A stretch of DNA of 64,000 nucleotides from Bacteroidota bacterium (GTDB lineage: Bacteria > Bacteroidota > Ignavibacteria > Palsa-1295). How positions within the stretch are numbered: position 1 is the stretch's first letter; each line of letters starts with the position of its first letter. The position numbers were made by a program, and so were the translations under genes. The notes under the pieces are model-generated. The model saw only the letters and a list, made by a program, of their open reading frames with translations. It was not told the origin of the DNA and searched no databases. The stretch lies in NCBI GenBank assembly GCA_018266755.1, contig JAFDZW010000005.1, forward strand, positions 620,001 through 684,000. Reading direction: 5' to 3'. Of this stretch, positions 1 to 7,421 are shown one piece after another.

Positions 1-534
1 CTTCGGGGTGAACGGTTCGTAAATTACATCAAGTCCTTTTCTTAGGTGTATCCGTCGCAAAGCAGAGTACATCATTGCCTGCTCTGATTGAATGTCGAAT
101 TCCTCGAAACAATGCTCCCGCTTCCCGATAGGATTGATAACGGCGCGAGTCCCTTTTTGGCCCACCCAGAGAAGCCCCCACTTATCGGGTAGTTCGTTCG
201 GTTTTATCAAGCCCCAGCCGCAACAGTACAGGCGGAACCGTCCCATGCCATTCGCAGGGTTCTGACGAAAATGCTTTTTCTTGTCGGCCAAGAAATCTGA
301 CCGGGATGCCTTGCATTCAATGACTACAGACTTCCAGTTGCCGAAGCCAATCACGTCTGGAATCTCGCCGCTCTGCGTAGCCGCCACCAACTCTCTAAAT
401 GCTATGCCACAGCCACTTTTCAGTAGCCACCTATAAGCCCGCTCAACAAGTTCGGCGTGCGTAATTTGAAACAGCCTGTCCTCGGCGTTGTCGAGGTCTC
501 GAATAATTGAATCCACGTATTGCTGTTCGTTCAT
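1..534 (-). CDS. PD-(D/E)XK nuclease-like phage protein (3' end outside window)
   Basis: The frame is open from an ATG at 534 to the left edge, giving at least 178 residues with no stop, so the C-terminus lies outside the window. Around residues 47-75 it has an FRELV segment, then IPDVIGF, then VVIECKAS. This E...PD-(x)n-ECK spacing is the PD-(D/E)XK nuclease core found in many phage endonucleases. Its ATG overlaps the TGA of the next upstream gene (ATGA), so it is translationally coupled to the leftward operon. A holiday-junction or homing-type nuclease role is possible, but the exact family is not identified. Confidence 0.7.
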   Translation of the reverse strand, partial: MNEQQYVDSIIRDLDNAEDRLFQITHAELVERAYRWLLKSGCGIAFRELVAATQSGEIPDVIGFGNWKSVVIECKASRSDFLADKKKHFRQNPANGMGRFRLYCCGWGLIKPNELPDKWGLLWVGQKGTRAVINPIGKREHCFEEFDIQSEQAMMYSALRRIHLRKGLDVIYEPFTPK

Positions 535-872
535 CCTTCGTTGTCTCCCTTCGGGGCTGGTGGTAGGGGCATCCAGTGGGTGACATCGAGATAGCCAAGT
601 AGCTTTGTTCTACCGCTGTAAAACACGCAATTGCGAATCGAATCGTCGATATATACAGCACTTGAAACCCCGTTCTTACCACGAAGGACGATGCACCACC
701 GCTCTTCCTTTGGCAACCGCTCCTCAACGCTGATCCACTTCGGCTCCCCCTGCGCCTCCTTGAGTGCGGAGAGAAGGTAGCGGATGTCTGATCTACTCTG
801 GTAATTGCCGCGAGTATCTTCTTCGCATTCCAGCCTCGCCTCGATCTCCGCTACTCTCTGGTTGTCTGTCAT
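531..872 (-). CDS. DUF551 domain phage protein
   Basis: The 113-residue product has an N-terminal helical part followed by a C-terminal DUF551 domain (WISVEERLP near residue 46 and VTHWMPLP near residue 98). This is a small domain common in phage early regions and of unknown biochemical role. The stop overlaps the next start as ATGA. A second, shorter DUF551-like gene lies three genes upstream, so the element carries two paralogues. Confidence 0.75.
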   Translation of the reverse strand: MTDNQRVAEIEARLECEEDTRGNYQSRSDIRYLLSALKEAQGEPKWISVEERLPKEERWCIVLRGKNGVSSAVYIDDSIRNCVFYSGRTKLLGYLDVTHWMPLPPAPKGDNEG

Positions 873-875
873 AGG

Positions 876-1094
876 TTAGTCTCGTGCATTCAATAGGTGT
901 CTCATTGAATTTGCTATCTGTTCGAGCTCATCCACTTCCCGGCTGAGAAGTCCATCGATGTCCTCGAATGGTTGGCCTTCAACCAAAGTCGGATAATCGG
1001 ACCTCTTCTCCCAGACTTGGACGTACTCGTTGCCATCGTATTTAATTTTAACCGTTGTGCGCTTGCCCTTGCGGGTGATTTTTGCTGTTATCAT
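876..1094 (-). CDS. small hypothetical phage protein
   Basis: A 72-residue protein with a basic N-terminus (MITAKITRKGKRTTVKIKY), probably beta-stranded, and an acidic helical end. The start at 1094 has a GGAAGG Shine-Dalgarno sequence about 8 bases upstream. The reading frame is continuous with the tiny ORF at 1098-1169 apart from one TAG, so an N-terminally extended readthrough form is conceivable. No family recognised. Confidence 0.6.
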   Translation of the reverse strand: MITAKITRKGKRTTVKIKYDGNEYVQVWEKRSDYPTLVEGQPFEDIDGLLSREVDELEQIANSMRHLLNARD

Positions 1095-1097
1095 CTT

Positions 1098-1169
1098 CTA
1101 TCCTTCCTGTTTAGTGGTTGAAAGTCCGTTGCGGATCGCGGCGGCGCGGTCTAAATAGTCTTGTGTCAT
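1098..1169 (-). CDS. 23-residue ORF, possible coupled micro-gene
   Basis: The ORF begins at an ATG that overlaps the TGA of the gene at 1166-1390 (ATGA). It ends in TAG and is in frame with the gene at 876-1094. Only the start coupling supports it; no family is recognisable at this length. Confidence 0.3.
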   Translation of the reverse strand: MTQDYLDRAAAIRNGLSTTKQEG

Positions 1170-1390
1170 CGTGGTAGTGGTTGCCAGTGAGTGATAGTAT
1201 CAGTGTTGAAGTCGTCGTATAGCATACATTCGCTCCAGTGGGCACCTTGACTGCCAGAATCTTTCGCATTCCACCATATTCCCATACCGACGTAGGAATC
1301 TGTGATGATGAAAGGCACGGTGCTCTTTACAAGAACGACGGCCCCACTCTTCGGTTTGCGTTTCTTCGCATCAATCCAGTCTTGGGTCAT
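1166..1390 (-). CDS. DUF551-like small phage protein
   Basis: A 74-residue protein starting MTQDWIDAKKRKPKSG and ending ITHWQPLPR, the two ends of a compact DUF551 domain (W-I-x...R.P...THW.PLP). Its start overlaps the stop of the upstream gene. It is related to the product of 531-872 in this element. Function unknown. Confidence 0.7.
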   Translation of the reverse strand: MTQDWIDAKKRKPKSGAVVLVKSTVPFIITDSYVGMGIWWNAKDSGSQGAHWSECMLYDDFNTDTITHWQPLPR

Positions 1391-1782
1391 GCTTCTTTCG
1401 AGGTTAAGTGAGTGAGGGCGGTGTGGAGGTCTGGAGTCTTAACGAGCATCGTGTGGCACATATCAATCGTGTCCGTTGACTGATTCTCGAAACATTCATC
1501 CTCTCGAACCTTCCAAACGCCTTCATCGAATTGAGCCGAACGCCCTACATTATTTTCGTGGTCGTATTTGTCAAGATTGCACTCCCGCAACATCAGCATC
1601 GTCTCATCGACTTCTTCCCACGATTTTCCGACAATCCCATCTGTTGTGGTGACGGTGATGGGGCGAATGGTCATTTCAGAATGATCGCCCCATCCGCCAC
1701 CCATATAAATACCCATTGCCTGCCCGCTGTTGAACGTGACTCTAATAATCCCGTCTTGATCGGTTGCTACGTAAATGTTCAT
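1387..1782 (-). CDS. hypothetical phage protein
   Basis: The 131-residue frame could extend upstream to 1887, but the ATG at 1782 has GGAGG at good spacing and overlaps the TGA of the upstream gene, so it is taken as the start. The sequence begins MNIYVATDQDGIIRV and looks like a small alpha/beta protein rich in acidic residues. No family recognised. Confidence 0.6.
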   Translation of the reverse strand: MNIYVATDQDGIIRVTFNSGQAMGIYMGGGWGDHSEMTIRPITVTTTDGIVGKSWEEVDETMLMLRECNLDKYDHENNVGRSAQFDEGVWKVREDECFENQSTDTIDMCHTMLVKTPDLHTALTHLTSKEA

Positions 1783-2075
1783 ACTTCTCCCTCCTTCCGT
1801 GTATCGCTCGTGGAGTGCGCTGTTAGTGTCACTTCGTACTTCCCCGGTCGCAACTCGATAGGTTCGCAAGGCTGGTCGTCGTACCAACCGACAACGCTGA
1901 TAGTGCCGTCTTGAAATTGCACCGAGAATTCGTCCGCTTGGTATTCGTCGGGTATCTCACTTTCAAACGGCGTATGCCAAATCTTGTAGTGATCCTCCCA
2001 CAGCTTCCGTAGCGAGTCCTGCGCGTCGGTGAATGTTGCGCCGTCACTGAGTCTGGTTATGAGTAGGTTAGGCAT
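1779..2075 (-). CDS. hypothetical phage protein
   Basis: A 98-residue acidic protein. It overlaps both neighbours by a few bases in the leftward operon (8 bases with the gene upstream, ATGA with the gene downstream). No motif recognised. The tight coupling and a coding-like sequence make it probably real. Confidence 0.6.
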   Translation of the reverse strand: MPNLLITRLSDGATFTDAQDSLRKLWEDHYKIWHTPFESEIPDEYQADEFSVQFQDGTISVVGWYDDQPCEPIELRPGKYEVTLTAHSTSDTRKEGEV

Positions 2076-2364
2076 TGGGGTTCTCCTTGCGTAGTATAGA
2101 CTCGATTCGTGTTAACATTGCCCGGCCAAACGCCCGCACAGAAACGTTTGCCGGGTGGTCGAGAAAATCGCGCTCCTTGTTTATGGCTTTTGAAATGTTC
2201 GCGTCTCGCTCTTGGTCGCGGTTGCGGAGCCATGCGGCAATTTCACCGTACCATTCCTGCCAGTCACATTTAAGGTCAAGTATGGTAATCTTGTTGCTAA
2301 GAACAGAGTGCAACTGCTCCGCTTCCTGCAAATGCTTCTCGTCGTTAGTCATTGGTCGTGTCAT
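2068..2364 (-). CDS. hypothetical helical phage protein
   Basis: A 98-residue, largely helical, charged protein. Its ATG overlaps the TGA of the 58-residue Cys-containing gene upstream. No family recognised. Confidence 0.6.
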   Translation of the reverse strand: MTRPMTNDEKHLQEAEQLHSVLSNKITILDLKCDWQEWYGEIAAWLRNRDQERDANISKAINKERDFLDHPANVSVRAFGRAMLTRIESILRKENPNA

Positions 2365-2537
2365 AGAGTCACCTTCCCCTTGATGTCGCCGTTCCGATCT
2401 ATCTGAAATTTGTGCCCAGACTTACATACGTAGGTAACCGTTTCTTTTTTGGATACACGAACCGGGCGAGATGATTGCTTGCAGATCGCGCAAGTATCCA
2501 ACTTCGGATAGTTCTTGATGTTATTTTGAGTGTTCAT
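2361..2537 (-). CDS. small zinc-ribbon-like protein
   Basis: A 58-residue protein read directly from the sequence. It contains CAIC near residue 16 and VCKSGH near residue 39, a C-x2-C...C-x3-H pattern that suggests one zinc site. Its stop forms ATGA with the next gene, and its start lies within the end of the upstream gene (17-base overlap). Confidence 0.6.
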   Translation of the reverse strand: MNTQNNIKNYPKLDTCAICKQSSRPVRVSKKETVTYVCKSGHKFQIDRNGDIKGKVTL

Positions 2538-2709
2538 CGGTTTTCCTTTCGGTTGGGGTGTGTGAATCGCACGTATTGTTTGGGTCTTTACTCAGAATCG
2601 TAATACCACAGTAGTACCAGTGTGAACCGTTGCCCTCGCCGCCGATCTTGACGTGAGCGCAGTTCTGGCATGTTCTCGGTGTCTCGGTCTGGGTGGCTTC
2701 TGGGGTCAT
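2521..2709 (-). CDS. small Cys-rich phage protein
   Basis: A 62-residue protein with C-x2-C (CQNC near residue 14), a central C and a C-terminal CDSH, consistent with a zinc ribbon. Such proteins are frequent in phage early operons. It overlaps neighbours on both sides. Function unknown. Confidence 0.6.
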   Translation of the reverse strand: MTPEATQTETPRTCQNCAHVKIGGEGNGSHWYYCGITILSKDPNNTCDSHTPTERKTDEHSK

Positions 2710-2867
2710 GGCTTGGGTTCCTCCTTGCCGTATGATTTGAGATACTGCTTAACCGTGCTGATCGCAACGCCGTATGTACGCGCCAGTCTTGCAACGGTTG
2801 CACTATCCGATTTTACAGGTAGTCGCTTACACGCTTCTCGCAAGTCACGTTTAGTTTCGTTGGTCAT
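2706..2867 (-). CDS. small helix-turn-helix protein
   Basis: The start chosen is the ATG at 2867, which has AGGTGAAGG upstream and overlaps the stop of the previous gene. A longer frame reaching 2930 is unlikely. The 53 residues contain SATVARLARTYGVAISTVKQ, a homeodomain-like HTH resembling the resolvase/InsE type. It may bind DNA, but it is too small to assign. Confidence 0.55.
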   Translation of the reverse strand: MTNETKRDLREACKRLPVKSDSATVARLARTYGVAISTVKQYLKSYGKEEPKP

Positions 2868-3619
2868 ACCTTCACCTCTTTTAACTTTGCTTCGTACTCG
2901 CGCTGTAGGTCGGAGCGTCCCTCGTCCCACCCCGCCTTGAATCCTTTATCTTCCATTGACCTGCGTATGATTCGAATTGCCGTATCAGCGGCTCCTTCAT
3001 TCGCATTTGGGTATTCAGGAAAAAATTCTTCGGTGAGGAACTTGGCAAGTCGATCAATCTGAGATTGCGCCAATTCATCTTCCCCCACCTCCGCGACGGG
3101 TGCGGGGACGGGCGAACACGCGGGGCAATTCTTTTGCAAGCAACTGTAAGCCACGTTCTTTGTCGCGTCGAACGTTTCGGTGCGCTCAACCCATCCTCTA
3201 CCTTCACACGTCTTGCACTTCGATGCGGGGGCGGGCGGGGCGACGGGTTCGATTAGTCCGATACCATAGCGAAGCGAGAAGTGACCCACTGGGCTTCTAA
3301 ACATCGCTACAGTCTTATCGTCAATGAATCCGTGCTCTACCAGTTCAACTTTGTCTCTGAGGTAGTTGTATTGCTCTTTCCCCGTCGCATCTTTGTCGCA
3401 CACCTTGTACCATCCCAACGGCGTGTCCGGCCCGAGAACAACCGTCTTTGGTTCGACGGGCTTCTGCTCTGACTGGAGAGCGGAGCGGAGTTGCGAACGT
3501 GCGGTATCATTGAGTTTTAGCACTACCTCATTCTTGTATTCGTCGGGCACTGTGTCTCCAAGTGCGAACTCGGCTTCCGCCCTGTCCAGTGTCAGCGTCA
3601 CCGTGATCTGTTTGTTCAT
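2864..3619 (-). CDS. hypothetical phage protein with DnaJ-like zinc motif
   Basis: 251 residues. Residues about 130-165 carry CKTCEGRGWV and a later CPAC, a pair of C-x2-C knuckles like those of DnaJ zinc domains. The C-terminal 70 residues are helical and include a KAGWDEGRSDLQREYEAKL segment. Both ends overlap neighbours (ATGA). No enzyme domain seen. Confidence 0.6.
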   Translation of the reverse strand: MNKQITVTLTLDRAEAEFALGDTVPDEYKNEVVLKLNDTARSQLRSALQSEQKPVEPKTVVLGPDTPLGWYKVCDKDATGKEQYNYLRDKVELVEHGFIDDKTVAMFRSPVGHFSLRYGIGLIEPVAPPAPASKCKTCEGRGWVERTETFDATKNVAYSCLQKNCPACSPVPAPVAEVGEDELAQSQIDRLAKFLTEEFFPEYPNANEGAADTAIRIIRRSMEDKGFKAGWDEGRSDLQREYEAKLKEVKV

Positions 3620-3909
3620 GCCCGAACTCCATTTCTATATAGGAAATCAACTGCCTTGCTGACTTGTGCAAAGTTGCCGATGTTGTATTCGCGAAAGAGC
3701 CACTGGTTGCCCGTCGAGTCGTCACCTTCCATGAAGGCAATTTTCAGAGCATAGATTAGACGCTCCGCTGATTCGATGTCAAGAAAGAACTCCTCCTCGT
3801 TCGTCGGGTCTTGGCCGGTCGCACCGATGTAAATATCCGTGACTCGGCGCGTCAATGCTTCGCGTTCACGTGTCTCTCGCTGTGACGTTGTCAGTCGTTT
3901 CTTGTTCAT
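3616..3909 (-). CDS. hypothetical phage protein
   Basis: The ATG at 3909 is chosen because it overlaps the TGA of the upstream gene. The frame could extend to 3963, but that would run deeper into the upstream coding sequence. The 97-residue product is basic at the N-terminus and helical. No family recognised. Confidence 0.55.
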   Translation of the reverse strand: MNKKRLTTSQRETREREALTRRVTDIYIGATGQDPTNEEEFFLDIESAERLIYALKIAFMEGDDSTGNQWLFREYNIGNFAQVSKAVDFLYRNGVRA

Positions 3910-4460
3910 TGGTTGGTTTTTGGCTGAGTGAGTAATACCACTGTCCTGTAGTCTGGCTCCCACATAATTACGGAGGCGTTTGCATCTACAAACGCCTTGA
4001 CCGCGTTGCGGAAGTCATCCACGCCGCGTAAATCGGACGTGTCGAAATCTTCGTATGCTTCCTGAGTGCCGTTGTCGATAATATCATCCACGTTTAAGCG
4101 AAGAACCGGACGCTCCGTACATCCATAAACCCATTCAGGCCATTCGGATTTTTCAACATCATCGTTTTCAAGTTGGTCGAACAGGTCATCAACGGAGGCG
4201 TAGAAGTCATCGCAATATATGATGCCGCCCGTGTATTGCTCTGTGGAAATCTTCTTCGCAGAATCAAAATGCTTTTGCTCGGTGGCGGCGAGACGCTTTG
4301 TGACGCACGAATCACATTCGAGTTTGTTAGATTCGATACCGCACGTTTGGCACGTACAGCATTTATCGGCGATCTCTTTAGTGCGTTTGACTATCCTGCA
4401 TTTAGCGCAGAAGAACGCTGCTACCGTGCCGTCTGGGGCCGTTAGTGGTTGTCCGTTCAT
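3906..4460 (-). CDS. hypothetical phage protein with N-terminal zinc finger
   Basis: 184 residues. The first 60 hold CAKC, CCTCQTC and CDSC, at least seven cysteines consistent with two zinc sites. The remainder is acidic with aromatic residues (YCDDFYASVDDLFDQLE). A good AAGGAAAGAAG Shine-Dalgarno sequence precedes the start. Function unknown. Confidence 0.6.
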   Translation of the reverse strand: MNGQPLTAPDGTVAAFFCAKCRIVKRTKEIADKCCTCQTCGIESNKLECDSCVTKRLAATEQKHFDSAKKISTEQYTGGIIYCDDFYASVDDLFDQLENDDVEKSEWPEWVYGCTERPVLRLNVDDIIDNGTQEAYEDFDTSDLRGVDDFRNAVKAFVDANASVIMWEPDYRTVVLLTQPKTNQ

Positions 4461-4481
4461 CTTCTTTCCTTCCTTGCTGTG

Positions 4482-4952
4482 TTAGTGGGTGGGGGTTAGC
4501 TTTTCGAGTGCGTTGGCAATCCGCGTCAACTGATCGAGTTGCTTCTGCTGGATGCTCTCCTGCGTATCTGACCGAGAAAACGGCGAGGTCATATTCCTGT
4601 CAAGCACGTCCACCCGCGTAATGAAGTGATTCGTTTCCCCGCGATTGCTGAACCAGTTCTTATTGAACGTCTCGTGATAAACGAGCTTCACCTTCCATCC
4701 AAAACGCGCCGCGCTGTCAAGTGTGCGAATTACAAGTGGCGGCTCCGCATCGTTGTCAACCGAGAAGTCAAACGGAACCGAACTATTCATCCCGGTCTGG
4801 GTCACGTTTAGATGCCCTTCCCAAGACTTCCAGAAGATGCCCGCTCGTGAGAACTGCGTAATCAGTCCGATTCGCTCTCCATTGCTGTAGTCCTCGGAAG
4901 CGCATCCCGCGAACAGAAGTGCTACTGCAATAAACGTGAATGTCTTTTTCAT
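4482..4952 (-). CDS. predicted lipoprotein
   Basis: 156 residues with a classic lipoprotein signal: MKKTFTFIAVALLFAGC, Cys17 being the lipidated residue. The mature part includes a segment about channel- or stress-like lipoproteins commonly seen in Bacteroidota and their phages, but I cannot name it. It ends in a helical stretch rich in Gln (ESIQQKQLDQLTRIANALE). As an element-encoded envelope lipoprotein it may alter the host surface. It lies in the leftward early operon, not in the lysogeny cargo. Confidence 0.65.
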   Translation of the reverse strand: MKKTFTFIAVALLFAGCASEDYSNGERIGLITQFSRAGIFWKSWEGHLNVTQTGMNSSVPFDFSVDNDAEPPLVIRTLDSAARFGWKVKLVYHETFNKNWFSNRGETNHFITRVDVLDRNMTSPFSRSDTQESIQQKQLDQLTRIANALEKLTPTH

Positions 4953-4999
4953 ATCCTATTCTCCTTGAGGCACTGCCTCGGTGTGTTGGTTAGTGTGAA

Positions 5000-5302
5000 T
5001 TAGTCCTGTTCGATCTCGGTGGTCAGCGTGTCGGGGGTGCGCTTGGCTGGGCGTATTGTACCACCAGGTTTTGAAATGGCTTTGAACTTTTCCATTATCT
5101 CGGGCAACCGTTTGTCTCTATATTCGAGCCACGCATCGTGGTTGTGGCAATTGTAATGAGACTCGGGCTCACACGTACACGGGTATTTCTCGTCGGCCTC
5201 TCGGCTGGCTATGTCCCTACACGCCGATTCAAACGTAAAGTATCTGCGACGCTCCGTGCGGAATACGATTGCAGACTCAAGCATCAATTCGGGTTGTTTC
5301 AT
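5000..5302 (-). CDS. hypothetical Cys/His-containing phage protein
   Basis: The start at 5302 overlaps the upstream stop (ATGA). A longer frame to 5497 lies inside the upstream gene and is rejected. 100 residues, with a YPCTCEPESHYNCHNHDAW cluster near residue 40 that could bind a metal. No family recognised. Confidence 0.6.
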   Translation of the reverse strand: MKQPELMLESAIVFRTERRRYFTFESACRDIASREADEKYPCTCEPESHYNCHNHDAWLEYRDKRLPEIMEKFKAISKPGGTIRPAKRTPDTLTTEIEQD

Positions 5303-6153
5303 CCCTGCTTCTCCCCTTTCTCCCGCTCCGCGATAAGAGCGTCGATGGTGGGTCGTGTGTTCCAGATACGTTCTGCATCTTCCTGTTCGTCGCAATGAAC
5401 GCCGACAAACGGTACGTCCCTGCCTCCATTGCAGCGTGGGCATTCGACAGCCCAATATCCACAATCTTCCATGCCGGGGACATTGTTGCCTACCCATCGG
5501 CTATGTGGCTTGCTATTACAAAACGGGCATTCCCGCAACTCAGCGAGTGTCGGGATTTCCGGCTTTTGCCAAACGGCTTCCTGAGTACGGGCCTCATTAC
5601 ACGCACTGCATCCCATACATCCGACGTTGCTATATCCGCAATCGCAGGGTCTCTTACATTCTCCGCACTCATTCAAACAGCAAGTATGCAACTCAGCGAG
5701 TGTCGGCGGGTTTGGTGGTGTCTGTGGCATGGGTTCTGCTTTCAAGTAAAAAGTGAATGGTGCAACGTGCTCCTCGCATTCGTAGGATGTCATCCAGTCA
5801 AGTGCAACCTTCGGTAGTTTTGGGTAGTCATTTCTTTTGTCGTTACAAAAATCAATATTGTCCCCATCAATAAACACACGGTGACCGAAGACACGGGCGA
5901 CGGCAAGAGCAATCGGATGCAGGTCGCCATAATCAAACTTGCCGTTGTCAATATCATCTTGCGTGACTTCGATCTTCGTTAGCTGTGTATCTTTCCATTC
6001 GTCGCAGATGTGTTCGCTTACGCATTCGCCACAGACCGTTGCTCCGCATTCTACGCAACGAACAACGCGCAGTGTAGCGATACAGCATTCGCGGCATACC
6101 GCATTCGCGTCAGGGCCGTCGTAAGGTCCGAAGTTGCTCATCACTGTGCTCAT
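5299..6153 (-). CDS. Cys-rich protein with C-terminal Lar-like domain
   Basis: 284 residues from the ATG at 6153 (an ATG at 6141 is an alternative). The N-terminus has a CRECC...CVECGATVCGECVSEHIC cluster resembling a B-box/zinc finger. A second cluster, CCLNECGECKRPCDCGY, is central. The C-terminus reads ECPFCNSKPHSRW...ECPRC...AERIWNTRP, the signature of Lar (restriction alleviation) proteins: CPFC, C-x2-C, then xxWNxR. The phrase PTLAEL plus Cys occurs twice, an internal duplication. Lar proteins modulate type I restriction, so an anti-restriction role is possible but unproven here. Confidence 0.65.
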   Translation of the reverse strand: MSTVMSNFGPYDGPDANAVCRECCIATLRVVRCVECGATVCGECVSEHICDEWKDTQLTKIEVTQDDIDNGKFDYGDLHPIALAVARVFGHRVFIDGDNIDFCNDKRNDYPKLPKVALDWMTSYECEEHVAPFTFYLKAEPMPQTPPNPPTLAELHTCCLNECGECKRPCDCGYSNVGCMGCSACNEARTQEAVWQKPEIPTLAELRECPFCNSKPHSRWVGNNVPGMEDCGYWAVECPRCNGGRDVPFVGVHCDEQEDAERIWNTRPTIDALIAEREKGEKQG

Positions 6154-6164
6154 ATTGTTAGCTA

Positions 6165-6212
6165 ATATTAAAGTATGGGCGGCCAAATGGCCGCCCATAC
6201 GGCTTAATATTA
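6165..6212. terminator. strong nested inverted repeat, probable bidirectional terminator
   Basis: A perfect 12-base stem (GTATGGGCGGCC) closes a 4-base AAAT loop at 6173-6200. It is flanked by a second inverted repeat, TAATATTAAA on the left and TTAATATTA on the right. On the minus strand it directly follows the stop of the 45-residue gene and is followed by TTTAATATT. It sits between two leftward genes, so it may attenuate or terminate the operon; an RNA-stability or protein-binding element is the alternative. Confidence 0.6.
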
Positions 6213-6347
6213 AATGCCGATGCTCTTGAAAATTGCTTCGGCAGCGTCAATTATTTCCTGAGTTGACTTAGTGCCACCGATAGCATGAATCAGCGCAACG
6301 TAGATGCCCGATTTTATCTGAGGTATTTCGTATGTATGTATGTCCAT
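6210..6347 (-). CDS. small hypothetical phage protein
   Basis: A 45-residue ORF starting MDIHTYEIPQIKSGIYVAL and ending in a helical, Ala/Ile-rich stretch. It lacks a strong Shine-Dalgarno sequence. It ends immediately before the strong hairpin, so it may be the last gene of a transcript. Confidence 0.45.
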   Translation of the reverse strand: MDIHTYEIPQIKSGIYVALIHAIGGTKSTQEIIDAAEAIFKSIGI

Positions 6348-6356
6348 GTTTGATGT

Positions 6357-6452
6357 TTAATTAATGTGAATCAGTGTTAGTCCTGAAAATTCTATCTTTG
6401 ACTGTGGCATTGGTTACTCCTTTGGTGTTAGTTGATACTGTGTCTTGCTCAT
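6357..6452 (-). CDS. two tandem micro-ORFs (12 and 17 residues)
   Basis: 6414-6452 encodes 12 residues after a GAGGAAG site. 6357-6410 encodes 17 residues (MPQSKIEFSGLTLIHIN) after AAAGGAG at ideal spacing. The ribosome sites are better than those of many real genes here, so leader peptides or micro-proteins are possible. Nothing else occupies this stretch. Confidence 0.3.
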
Positions 6453-6466
6453 TGTGTGGCTTCCTC

Positions 6467-6685
6467 TTATCGCTTGCCCTCCGAGAGTGCGGCAGTGTGG
6501 TGGCGAACCTCACAGTGACCATGTGGCAGTGACCGCAAATACTCAAGCCTGTCCAAGTCGTCCTCGTCCAATAGCGTGGGATCAACTCTGTCAACTATCT
6601 CAAGAATAATGCGCTCGAACCCGCCGTTCCGAATAATGGTCGTCCCCATTTGCGGATGCTCTATTGTCTCGTTACCTGTTGCCAT
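6467..6685 (-). CDS. small hypothetical phage protein
   Basis: The ATG at 6685 sits 5 bases after the upstream stop, in the same TAACGACTATG arrangement used at other junctions here, so it is preferred to longer frames. 72 residues, starting MATGNETIEHPQMGTT. No family recognised. Confidence 0.5.
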   Translation of the reverse strand: MATGNETIEHPQMGTTIIRNGGFERIILEIVDRVDPTLLDEDDLDRLEYLRSLPHGHCEVRHHTAALSEGKR

Positions 6686-6690
6686 AGTCG

Positions 6691-6930
6691 TTAGTCCTTT
6701 CGTGAAAGTTGCTTCAATAGGTTCTGAATCCCGCGACCGTCCTTTACCGTCTTGCCAGTGTACCAACCTGAGTATGGGTAGAACTGAATCTTCGCACCGT
6801 CGAACAGGAAGTCGATCCGCGTTGAATCTTCGTACACGATTTCAAGACCGAGCGCGGTAATGCGTTGCTTCGCGTACTCCATCCGTTTCGGCTCAAGTAC
6901 TTTCTGGCGTTCGGTGTCAAGACGTGCCAT
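6691..6930 (-). CDS. conserved-looking phage protein
   Basis: 79 residues ending KIQFYPYSGWYTGKTVKDGRG then NLLKQL, a Trp/Gly/Lys-rich ending that I believe recurs in phage and plasmid hypothetical proteins. Function unknown. It is separated by 5 bases from each neighbouring gene in the operon. Confidence 0.6.
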   Translation of the reverse strand: MARLDTERQKVLEPKRMEYAKQRITALGLEIVYEDSTRIDFLFDGAKIQFYPYSGWYTGKTVKDGRGIQNLLKQLSRKD

Positions 6931-6935
6931 AGTCG

Positions 6936-7136
6936 TTAGTTGGATGGGGTGGTGTGTTCTTGGGCCTGAGGAACATACTTGAAAAACTCTTCATCAACCC
7001 CGTGCCGCCAGACGGCCATTTTTACGTAAGCCTGCGCGTTTTCCTCGGTCATATTACCGTCCATAAAACGCTCTTCGCCTGTCCTGATATTGACCGCGAA
7101 TACATCGTATAGTTGTTCGTTCTTTGTATCTGTCAT
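6936..7136 (-). CDS. small hypothetical phage protein
   Basis: 66 acidic residues (MTDTKNEQLYDVFAVNIRTG start) in the leftward operon, with an AGGGAGAGAG ribosome site. No family recognised. Confidence 0.55.
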   Translation of the reverse strand: MTDTKNEQLYDVFAVNIRTGEERFMDGNMTEENAQAYVKMAVWRHGVDEEFFKYVPQAQEHTTPSN

Positions 7137-7199
7137 ACTCTCTCCCTTTCGTGTTATGCCGTGAATGTCAGTGTGTATGTGTGCGCGTCGTCGGTTGGC

Positions 7200-7421
7200 T
7201 CATAGCATCACACTGGTAAAAGTCTCGCACTCGCTGCCGCCGTGAATGTGCGGGTAGATCGGCTCCGGGGACGGCTCTGTTCTATTCCGTCTGTCGTATT
7301 GAGCCATATAGGTCTTTCTGCATGCGCGGCATCGCGTCGATGTGTGCATATCACTGCCGGGCTTCGTCTCGTGGCAAGTATTGCAGGTGCAAATTTCGTT
7401 GGGTTCAGGTTTTCGGTTCAT
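7200..7421 (-). CDS. small zinc-ribbon phage protein
   Basis: 73 residues containing CTCNTCHETKPGSDMH and CRACRKTY, two C-x2-C pairs like those of HNH-associated or YkvK-type zinc ribbons. No HNH catalytic residues follow, so a nuclease call is not justified. Its start overlaps the stop of the RusA-like gene (ATGA). Confidence 0.6.
   Translation of the reverse strand: MNRKPEPNEICTCNTCHETKPGSDMHTSTRCRACRKTYMAQYDRRNRTEPSPEPIYPHIHGGSECETFTSVML

Noticed and set aside
4482-4952. Lysis protein (spanin) assignment for the phage lipoprotein
   Set aside because: It has a lipoprotein signal, but no holin, endolysin or inner-membrane partner is nearby and it lies in the early operon.
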